A stretch of 64,000 bases of DNA from Crambe crambe (taxonomy: Eukaryota > Porifera > Demospongiae > Poecilosclerida > Crambeidae), in assembly GCA_963924555.1 (NCBI GenBank), contig OZ004587.1, positions 8,572,075 through 8,636,074 of the forward strand, written 5' to 3'. Both the position numbers and the translations under genes were made by a program. Below are positions 37,441-46,400 of this stretch, piece after piece. The notes beneath the pieces were generated by a model. It did no database searches, was not told the origin of the DNA, and saw only the letters and a list, made by a program, of their open reading frames with translations. Positions within the stretch are counted from its first letter, which is position 1, and the number at the start of each line of letters is the position of its first letter.

Positions 37441-38040
37441 ATGACTTCTCACTTCTTCTTTTTCTTCTTGAATGTGGCAATTTTATACCAGAGTGCTCTT
37501 TCTATGCCGATCACGCCAACATTGACAATCCTCAGTGAAAACTCTGGACAACATGTGGAAATGCTAGAAGATGGAACAGTACGTGCCACTGGAGATCCTA
37601 ACAGCCTTAACTCCCAGTGGTTTATTCGTGCACACGAAAGAGTATTCCGCTTTGAGAATGCAAAGTACTTGAATCACTACTTGGTCATAGCAAAGAATGG
37701 AAACAGGGTATCTCTTCTCTCACAATATCTGAACGAACCTCCCACAGAAGGTTCTACTGCAGAAGCAACTATGTGTAACACCACTACTCAATTGAATGCA
37801 TCCTCAGCCTCAGGTGATCAACCAACTGCCAGTGGGCATGGAGCCAGTGGCAGTGGGACCGAACCAATTTGTTTTTACGCTGATTGGATCCAAGAACAGG
37901 GTAACCGCCCAAGGACTTGGAGGTTGAAAACATTCACAGGTGATTCACACTGCTTTGTGGCCTTTGATAGGAATGGCTACCCAGAAGCTGATCTGTGCTC
38001 TGAAAATTCCAGCAATCTCCTGACCATCAGAGCGAGATAA
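37441..38040 (+). CDS. Secreted FGF-like beta-trefoil protein A
   Basis: A single-exon gene of 199 aa. The first 20 or so residues are a signal peptide: hydrophobic, Phe-rich (HFFFFFL...), then ALS|MP. The mature region follows the fibroblast growth factor pattern: GQHVEMLEDGTVRATGDPNS resembles the FGF block 'xxLQILPDGTVxGTRDxxS', then an aromatic/basic strand (RVFRF) and LNHYLVIAKNG, resembling 'xRYLAMxxxG'. Near the C-terminus CFVAFDRNGYPE resembles 'WYVALxxxGxxK'. FGFs are extracellular ligands of receptor tyrosine kinases that use heparan sulfate. A Ser/Thr/Gly-rich insertion (about residues 101-142) interrupts the trefoil. Few basic residues are seen where heparin-binding would be expected. 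It could be another beta-trefoil family, but the order of motifs favours FGF. The paralog lies 258 bp downstream in the same orientation. Confidence 0.65.
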   Translation: MTSHFFFFFLNVAILYQSALSMPITPTLTILSENSGQHVEMLEDGTVRATGDPNSLNSQWFIRAHERVFRFENAKYLNHYLVIAKNGNRVSLLSQYLNEPPTEGSTAEATMCNTTTQLNASSASGDQPTASGHGASGSGTEPICFYADWIQEQGNRPRTWRLKTFTGDSHCFVAFDRNGYPEADLCSENSSNLLTIRAR

Positions 38041-38192
38041 CAGAACTCAATCTAGACAAATTATTTTTATTTAGGCTTATATCTCTTAAAAACAGATCTG
38101 CTTTATTATTTGTGTATCAAAATATCATATAATGAAATACAGTGGAATGAAAATTATCATAGAAAACAGTGCATTCATATGTGCGCGTGCGC

Positions 38193-38214
38193 AGCATCTA
38201 TGCGCATGCGTGAA
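38193..38214. promoter_or_regulatory. NRF-1-like GCGCATGCGT sites upstream of FGF-like B
   Basis: TGCGCGTGCGCAGC followed by TATGCGCATGCGTG gives two NRF-1/alpha-Pal-like motifs about 20 bp before the TATA box of the second FGF-like gene. Assigned from motif similarity only. Confidence 0.35.
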
Positions 38215-38234
38215 TGATAAAATACAAACTCTGT

Positions 38235-38240
38235 ATAAAA
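38235..38240 (+). promoter_or_regulatory. TATA box of FGF-like gene B
   Basis: TATAAA (in TGTATAAAAGC) lies 59 bp upstream of the ATG at 38299, a fitting distance for a short 5' UTR. Confidence 0.55.
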
Positions 38241-38298
38241 GCTGATATGAGAACTTCAATGGACAGAAAAAAATAGTGAGATCCAGTCAAGGACCATT

Positions 38299-39013
38299 AT
38301 GGAACTTTGGACCAGTTTCATCAGCTTCATGATCATTCTTTCTTCGCTTCAACTCATACAGGTACAACTGAGCCAATCTCTACCAGGAGAGAAAGTTTTC
38401 TACCAACTCCACTCGTGTGCCTCAGGTCGATTTGTGTCTGCATTCAAAGGTGGTAGAGTACATGCTTATGCTTCTAGACCAAGTAAGTGATTCATTATGA
38501 TATTGTCATAAAGCATCAGATTCTGTTGTTATTATTGTATGGTTTTACCATGGAAGTGTAGCTAGTGGATGACTTACACACAATGGAACAAACTTATGCC
38601 AGCTCTATAGTTCCTCAACTAGCTTTCTATCACTAAATGTCTAATTCAACCTGTGCCTTTATCCTCCAGATCGAAATACTAGATTCATCTTGACTTCGAG
38701 GTACAATGCTTCTGCTCATATCTTGACAATGGCTTTCGAGAATGTTAAATTCAGGGATCGATACCTGGTGATGGACAGAAGAAGAAACAAGCTCAGACTT
38801 GCACATCCACAGAATGGCAATGAACAGTTTAAGATCATACCAATCTTTACAAACCCAATCTTCAGAGCAATGCAGGACTATAGAGGCTGTTATGTGGGAT
38901 TCGATCGCATGGGAAGACAGGTAGACCCTTGTTCAATCTCTTCCAATGACCCGCAGGCTTGCTTACGTCTAACAATATTAATTAGGAGAGTTAAGAAGCT
39001 TTACTCAAAATAA
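38299..39013 (+). CDS. Secreted FGF-like beta-trefoil protein B
   Basis: Two exons (38299-38482 and 38670-39013) give 175 aa. A signal peptide occupies roughly the first 24-27 residues (hydrophobic FISFMIILSSLQLI). The mature protein matches FGF strand order: FYQLHSCASGRFVSAFKGGR, then NRNTRFILTS, FRDRYLVMDRRRNKLRLA (FGF 'RYLAMxxxGxL'), EQFKIIPI, and YRGCYVGFDRMGRQVDPCS (FGF 'xxYVALxRxGxxKxG'). It ends LTILIRR. The intron falls at the junction equivalent to FGF1/FGF2 intron 1, just after the 'GxVxGxRxxSD' strand. A basic run (RRRNK, RRVKK) could bind heparan sulfate. Not a close copy of protein A, so the tandem duplication is old. No other beta-trefoil family fits as well, but no profile search was possible. 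Confidence 0.7.
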
Positions 39014-39642
39014 GCTAACTAGTCCAATTCAACAAAGAATGCTAGTTTTTTTCACTAGCTGCTTGCTAACAACCATGTGGAATTTTTAGTACAATTTTTA
39101 TCATTCTGTATATTTCCAACCAAACATCACTTATTATTGTCAATGAATCATCACTTTACATTTTTTGGGAATTTTGCACTTGCAGATGATGCAGTTATCA
39201 CAGTGACGTAGCCAGCCAACTAGAACTGTAACAGAAAGTTAATGTAGCTAACATCGTAATTACGCTCTCATCTGGGTACATATTGAAAGCTAATTATGGT
39301 GGAGTGGCTGGATGAATGGAATGGGGTGGGAGAGTTATGAAATAGCAGTTACGACAATGCTGAAGCAATGTATACTTAGCATGTGTATGTAGGCAAACCA
39401 ATTTGTTGGACTCAAACTGTTGCTATTTTTATAGCTACTTAACTGGTGACATTATACAAACATCTCAGACAGGGACTGGTTTTCATGATGTTCTTGTATC
39501 TACATATATAGCTACATTGCATGCATCTTCTTCTTGCTCGTTTGTATTCCTTATTCCCCCTAAAATAATAATCACTTTTCTATCTATTTATGCGATATAG
39601 TTCAATATTACTATAAAAAATAATATACATGACATTGTAATA
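39014..39642. other. FGF-like B 3' flank and ALG13 promoter
   Basis: AT-rich intergenic spacer of 629 bp. I see no coding sequence, repeat or clear core promoter motif beyond scattered A/T-rich runs. Confidence 0.5.
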
Positions 39643-41040
39643 ATGAGCCAAGAGGATAGGAAGGATGTGGATGGAGTAAAGGGTGTGTTCGTGACAGTTG
39701 GGACCACAGAATTCGATGACCTAATCAGAGCCTCAACTACCAATGAATTTTATCAAGTAGGTAAGCTTTTAGCTGTAAAGGGGTGTGTTCTAGTTAAAAT
39801 AGCCGTACCCCTTTGGAGGAAGAATATCTGGATGATTTGTACAGCTCTTGGTGGAACAAGGCTATGAGAAACTGACGATACAGATCGGCCGTGGGTGCTA
39901 CACCCCCAGTGCCCCGCCCTCCACCTCCAACCTTGAAGTCTCATGGTATAGGTACAAGGACAGTCTGCAGCCCGACATGCAAGCTGCCTCCCTCATCATC
40001 AGTCATGGAGGTACAAGTAAGAGAGATAGACGAATCACATTATCTTCTAGCCTACTTGCATAGGAGTTGGTTGTATCATGGAAGCATTGACTCTGGCCAA
40101 ACCTTTAGTTGTGGTCATCAACCAGGCACTCATGGACAACCACCAGACAGAACTGGCACAGGAACTCAGTTCACGAGGACATCTCCTCTATACCACACAC
40201 AAGTCAGTCAAGTGTACTGTCATTAATAGTTGGGATTTATTGGGACTTAGTACTCCTTAGTACTCCATTGGGACTTTCACCATTGGGACTATCTAATGAT
40301 CCTGCCTATTGGATCACTGTGAATCCCCCTGGCTAGCTCCACGGGACTATCTAATGATCCTTCCCTATTGGATCACTGTGAATCCCCCTGGCTAGCTCCA
40401 CTTGTTGACACTGTTTAACATGTGACTATGATTCTTGTCACGTGGCATCTGTTTAAGTACACAAGAACATTCTTCCCAACTTATTTATAGAATCAAAATT
40501 AATGTTAGTTCAGTGTTTTAATGTAGAACTTTCTAAGCTTTCAGCATGATGCCTAGATTCACTTTTTGACTGTTAAAACCTCACATTAAAAGTTCCCAAG
40601 GCTATATTATATAGACTTGGGAAATTCCCTTGAGACCAATAACATTCAAATGTGATTTCAAGCATTCAGCATGATGCCTAGGTTCACTTTTGACCATATT
40701 GGTGGCATAAAAAATTTAGCTGTTTTTCAGAGATTTCCCAATGCTATTAATTTGGGAAATTTTTAAACCTAAATCGGTGACATAAAAAATTTAGTTCTTT
40801 TTCAGAGACTTCGAGAAATTTTTTGAGGCCAAATGTGAATCTTTCAGCATGATCACCTTTGACCTTGATAATTAGTTGTGGCAACTTAAGTCACATTATG
40901 CCATGTTTTTGTTTTGTTTTTTCCCTAGAGAGCTGCATGGTGTGGTGGAGAAGTTGCCAAGTGTGCAGCTGGTCAAGTATGAACCTGGGGACACACTCAA
41001 ACTGGGGAAGGAGATAGACAGGATTATGGGCTTCACATAG
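39643..41040 (+). CDS. ALG13: UDP-N-acetylglucosamine transferase subunit ALG13
   Basis: Four exons (39643-39756, 39845-40010, 40064-40202 and 40929-41040) total 531 nt, 176 aa, close to the single-domain ALG13 length. Conserved blocks are present: VFVTVGTTEFDDLI at the N-terminus, LTIQIGRG, YRYKDSL, LIISHGG (the UDP-sugar-binding region), KPLVVVINQALMDNHQ and ELAQELSSRGHL. ALG13 is the catalytic half of the ER-membrane ALG13/ALG14 transferase that adds the second GlcNAc to dolichol-linked oligosaccharide. There is no signal peptide, as expected for a cytosolic subunit. The longer vertebrate isoform carries OTU and Tudor domains; they are absent here. Intron 3 (40203-40928) holds repeats. Confidence 0.95.
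40285..40400. repeat. 58-bp tandem duplication in ALG13 intron 3
   Basis: Two copies of GGGACTATCTAATGATCC followed by TATTGGATCACTGTGAATCC and CCCTGGCTAGCTCCAC lie in direct tandem, with a few differences. Confidence 0.9.
40525..40860. repeat. Dispersed repeat family, ALG13 intron copies
   Basis: The core TTCAGCATGATGCCTAGATT plus TTCCCAAGGCTATA and GACTTGGGAAAT occurs in about two and a half tandem, imperfect units. The same family is found in the NEK-type kinase intron at 62945-63245. Confidence 0.85.
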
Positions 41041-41435
41041 CAATTAATTATAAACCCATTATTGAAAAATTGATAGTCACATTCCTCAGCACGGTACAGG
41101 TGGAAGATTGGTAGAACTATCTTTACCAACATTAACAGCTGTAACAAGTGTATATACACAGATGTGTCCCTCCACTGGACCACTGAATAGAGGGGAAGTT
41201 GCTATTTAACTGAGCAACTTGACCATGTGCAAGTAAGCACTTCACTAAGTAATGCAGTTTCATCATAACCATGTTGGATCAGATATGTAACCAGGAATTT
41301 AAAATTGTAACTATAAATAGGTATACAATAATGTGGAAGGTCTCCTTCCAGGATAAATTGAAGCATTATAGTTAATAATGTTGTTGCCATGTAATGCATT
41401 GGTCGAGACAAATATGATTCATAAACAATTGATAG
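41041..41435. other. Convergent spacer, ALG13/ANKMY2
   Basis: AT-rich intergenic spacer between the stop codons of the convergent ALG13 and ANKMY2 genes. It should hold both 3' UTRs. No repeat or gene recognised. Confidence 0.55.
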
Positions 41436-43325
41436 TTAAGTCGAGGTGGGTGTGGTCCATCGCTTGCAGAGTTTCTTGTGATTTCCTTTGGTCCAGGCTA
41501 ACTGCTGACACTGCACACTACAGTACCATGCCTGAGGGGACAGCAGTAATAGGAATGAAGGAGGACAGCAAAGGCAACTTCTCCATAGTGGACAAGACAC
41601 GTATGGGATTCCATTGTTCTGACCTTTTTGCAGCGAGAGCATTTCTTGAGTGGCTCTGTTTCGTGTTTGCCACATGTTAGACATGACTCGGACACAGCCA
41701 TTGCTCTGACAACAGCATAAAAATGATAACCATGAAACTGAGAAACTCTTCCAACACTCACCCTTTATCACCAAGGACCACGGATACCAATAGAGTGTAC
41801 GCATTAGGGTGATCTCCCTAGGAAGGGGGAACATGTGCATTAACAGTAGCAATGACAACCTGGATCAACCTCACAGGTAGAGTCTTGGCCAGAGATGCCA
41901 CCATCTGTTTTAGAAGGACTATATGGGGGTGGGGGAATTCCCTCAAGCATTGCCGTAGCAACATGTCCATCTCCACAGGTTTACCATCGTCACTGAAAGT
42001 CAGCATTCTGTCAATAACAACATCAATTGAATATTACACTTGTGCACCCATTCAAAAGTATCTACCTTGATAGAACAGGACTAATGCCATTGCTATGAAC
42101 AAGTTGTATGAGGAAAGAGAGGTAGTGGACCTTCATGGCAATATTCTCACGCTGCTCATTCACCAAATCTGTTCCAAGAGAGTCAAGGAAATTCTTGATA
42201 GCCCCACAGCTATCCACCAGTGCTGGTTCCTTCTCGAGCTCCAAAAGAACCTAAATTCACATTGCACAATAACAGTAACTACATCAATCAGGTAGTGGAA
42301 CCTCCAATAGAGCGACACTCTGAAAGAGGACAAACCTCTCAACAAAGGATGATCTAAAAGTGACCTTATACAGGAACTTGATGATAGGATGGGTCCCAAA
42401 CATGGTTTCAATCTAATTCTCTTAAGGATACAAATTGTGGGGTTATACTCCTCATTGATTGTGGTGTGGTCACCTTGACAGGATGAAAATGTGTAGCAAC
42501 TAGGAGGGTGTGGATAGGTGTGACCAAGGAGGGAGAGAGGCGTGGTCTCTGTGAGCCCTCCACTGGTTTCACATACTTGTCCAGTTCACCAAGGGAGAGG
42601 TAATTGGAGATGACTTGAGCACACTCGTGCTGACCTACGAAAGTGAAAATCCTATGAACATCACATGGGGTTATTTGGCAAACCCCCTCATCATTAGAAT
42701 GACTTTAATATCACGGATATGTTATTATACCTATGAAAGCAGCCATGGTGGATGCAGTCTTCCCCAAGTTATTGACTACACCTTTCTTTGCACCTCCCTT
42801 CAGTAGCAGCTCGACAACCTGTCGTTTCCCTAGTAGCAGACCACACCCATCACTCTCAATTATACAAAAGGCTACAGCAAAGAATACACTCTATCATACC
42901 TGCAATGGCAGCAAACATCAGGGCAGTGTACTGCAATAAGTAATGATTGTCGTTAAACCAATCAGAATGGCGGAATGCAGTGTGCTAAACTCACCCCATC
43001 TTTCTGTTGGCTGTTGTTCACATCTGCTCCACTGGCAAGGAGTTTTTGACATGCTTGTATGTGGCCACGATAGGCACAGTGCATCAATGGAGTCATGCCA
43101 TCCTGTTGATACAGTACATTAGAGTTTATACATATGAAGATCCTTTACCTTATCAACTACATCGACATTTGCCAGAGAGCCACTTTCTAGCAATTTCATA
43201 AATTCTTTAGAATCAAAATTAGCCTCATCTGCTCGATATTATATTGCAGTTATTTATGATGGCTGTTTTCTAAGAAATCACTAACCAAAAGAGCATAATT
43301 CCAGGAGACGTTCACCGACATCCAT
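41436..43325 (-). CDS. ANKMY2: Ankyrin repeat and MYND zinc-finger protein (ANKMY2)
   Basis: Minus-strand gene with many short exons. It starts MDVGERLLELCSF at 43325. Ankyrin repeats are clear (DGMTPLMHCAYRGH, DGYTALMFAAIAG, ASGADVN), then HTLLVATHFHPVK and MKVHYLSFL, and ECLREFPHPHIVLLKQ-type sequence (CLREFPHP), all as in ANKMY2. The C-terminus is a MYND zinc finger: CLTCGKHE...KKCSRCKK then WYCSVQCQQLAWTKGNHKKLC. It stops at 41436, soon after the finger, so the long acidic tail of vertebrate ANKMY2 is missing. ANKMY2 binds FKBP38 and controls adenylyl cyclase delivery to cilia and Hedgehog output in vertebrates. A partial pogo-like MITE lies in an intron at 42296-42375. The 85-bp spacer to the SAFB-like gene is shared. 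Confidence 0.9.
42296..42375. mobile_element. Partial pogo/Tigger-like MITE, copy 3
   Basis: AGTGGAACCTCCAATAGAGC followed by AAGAGGACAAACCTCTCAAC matches the left half of the USP8-intron copy at 24352. No right terminus is recognisable, so it is a truncated copy in an ANKMY2 intron. Confidence 0.7.
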
Positions 43326-43410
43326 TATCAAAATATTCGCATAATTAGAACGAGAAATTTCTTAAGACTTGACGCATGCGCACAAGAGCACATTGTATCT
43401 CGTGTACAAG
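43326..43410. promoter_or_regulatory. Bidirectional ANKMY2/SAFB promoter
   Basis: Only 85 bp separates two divergent start codons. It contains GACGCATGCGCAC at about 43372-43384, an NRF-1-like palindrome, a common feature of bidirectional animal promoters. Confidence 0.65.
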
Positions 43411-46400
43411 ATGGCGGAGATTTTGTTGGGTGGAAAACGTCTTGGAGATCTGAAAGTAACAGAATTGAAGAACGAATTGGAAAAGAGAGGCCTACAGAAG
43501 AAGGGAGTTAAGAGTGTTCTGCTGAATCGCCTCAAAAACGCGATCCTACGCGAAGCCTTGGCTCTGGTGAGAGTTTGTGGTATTCTTACAAGCTAATCCT
43601 ATTAAAGGCTCACGTTGTTGCACGTTTGTTTACTGTTTGTTTAATTTGTTAGGATGAAGGTGATGGAATTGATGAAGGAGGAGATCTGGAGGTCAGCCAT
43701 ACTGAGAGTACAATAGTAAGTGTGCAATGTGGTCCATACAATGTAGTTGTTGTATTATTTGTATTCATTGCAGGACGAGATGAGTAGAGATGTTGAAAGT
43801 GGAGTGGGTGAGCAGATGGAGGAGATGCCGGCACCAAGTGAGGAGGTTGAAGCAGCCCCTCAACCAGTCATTACATCTGGCCAAGAGCTCCTGGCTGAGT
43901 TATCTGACATTCCCCCAGTTCAGCTATTGGATGGTGGCAGTGAAGACATGGATATGGTGCGTCGTCAATAATTTATGTATTTATCACAGGACTTACTGCA
44001 TATATCACATGACTTTATACAGAGTGATAGTGATGATGAAGTGCTGAATCCTGCTCCTTCATGTGGTGAGTTTACATGTCAAGTGTTACACGGTCGCATG
44101 ATGTAGTTTGGTTATTTTGTGTTGCTATTGACTGCATGTGATGGCCTCACATGATGTAGTTTGGTTGTGTTGTGTTGCTATTGATTGCATGTGATGGAGC
44201 ATGTATAGACAAGGATAAATGGATGGATGTATGACATGGTTAATGAATGTGTGGTACTCTTTGTGCTGACATCTTGCTTGGTGTGTTAACCCCTTCAATA
44301 TTGTGCATTGAAAACAACTATTTCAAAGAGCAAGGTGCTGAAATATTTGTTTTTTATGTTGACTTGATCTGCTGCGTCTGTGCTTGTCCTACGAAGTTGC
44401 ATTTTGTGTGCCTCTATCTTGCTGAAGAGGAATAAGAATTTTTTTAGGAAAAAAAAACGGGGCTCTCTAATTAGAGTTGTTTCTGACAACATTGGGCTTG
44501 CAAGAACAGGTGCTGTAAGACATGCATTTACTGGTGAGCATAGGACTGACTTTCATGAAGTGCTGGCATGGTGCTCAAGTCTTGTCTGGGATTGCTTGAA
44601 ATTGTCATTCATAGCTATGCTGCTCTTAGATAGGGAAGACTGTTATTACATACAAGGATAACAAAATCCTTTGGAGAGCTTTAGTTTGTATTTTTTTCAC
44701 TGAGATGCAGGAGTGTATTTTCTGGTAGCGCATAAGGGATGGATGTTGAGTGTGTTTGCTGGTAGCACATAAGGGATGGATGACTTGGAGAACATGTTTG
44801 CTGGTAGCACATAAGGGATGGATGACAGGCAGTAATGGGACAACTTGAGTAACGACACGATTATTTTTGGCTGCTTTTCATGAGTTATTCCTATTGTCGA
44901 CTGTTGTCACATTAAGGACACTGCCTTCACTGGTGGTAACTGAAATCTGATAGGTTACCACCTGCTACACACTTAGACAGCATGAGCTAAGAACAGCATG
45001 AGCATGAATATAAGATTAGCTACGTATCTGTGCTCTTACTCAAAAGCATTTCTCTATGTTGCATGGACTTGCTATCTGCTGTGACCCTTGCCTTGCACTC
45101 CCTTACCAGAAGACCATGAGCCTATAGCCACCACGCCCACAAATGAAGCCGACCAGGGGCACATGTCTGGTGCAGAAGAAGCCCCTCCCATCCTGAACCC
45201 TGCCCCAGCTGTGGTGCCTTCCCCTGACGATAGTGCAAAGGAGATTACTGAGCATGAGAGAAGTACGGGAGGCGAGGAAGAAGATGCCAGCTGCTCTCAA
45301 GATGAAATTAAAGATACTGAAGACATTTTTAGCAAAGAAGATAACTCTGGTGGTTTAGCAGGTCGTCATGACAGTGTGACTATTGACCCCAGTTATAATC
45401 CTAATGGAGAAGAAGAGCTGCTTTACGAAGGGGATTTAGACATGGAGGACTTGCCTCCACCCTCCTCTTCCAAGCCTGCAGGTGCCAAGGAGAAAGAGTC
45501 CTCACAAGATGAAGGCTTTATTGTGTCAGTCCATGAGACGGGGATGGAATTGGACATGGCTGAGTCCCTCTCTGTTCCTGCCACTGATCAAAGTGGCGGG
45601 AAAACTGGCAAGGCCACAGCCTCCTCCTCCACTAGCAAGTCGAATTCATCTTCTTCGTCACAGAGCAGCAAGAGACAAAAACCATCTTCCTCACCTAGCA
45701 AGAATGTTGACAGGTTTGTCTAGTTTCTTTGTCTCCTTTTAACCCTCCCCTTCCCTCCCTCCCTCCATCCCCTCCCTTTTCTATAAGTTCTCTCCGCAGG
45801 TCAGCATATCAACGAAGAATGCCTCCAGCATGAGATGCTCAATGTAATCAGAAGCTGCTCAGTCTGCATGGCATGGCATGGCATGGCTAGCATTCTTCAA
45901 GTTGTATTTTCTAAAGATCTGAGAGCTGCTTGTCTCTCTAGGTTTATCTTGTCCACTGACATTTCAAATTAGCTCCGCCCATCTTCTTGTGCACAAAGTT
46001 GAAAATAGTCTGTATGTAGAAAAACAACAAAAAACAAACAGAATTGTTGATGAGTAGACTCTGGTTTAAAATTGTATGACGCAAAGAGAATGAAGAATGG
46101 ACAATTTCGTCACAAGCAAGAACTGCTGCTGGGAGATGTAATGGAGAGGAAAGATTAATCTTCTGATGCGTAGTTGAACTCCTGAAGGATTGGAAAAGCA
46201 AGTGTTAACGTGTGATTGGTAATGAGCGCATATTGATAACCTGAGTCTACCATCACTGCACCCTCTCACATGCTAGCATATCCGTCCGCACTGCATCAAA
46301 TGTATCAAGAGGGAATGGCTCTTGCTATGACAACGATGGCAGTAGCCACAGCGCACCCTGTGGCAGGCGATATTCCTGATACTTTCTGTCCTAAACATTC

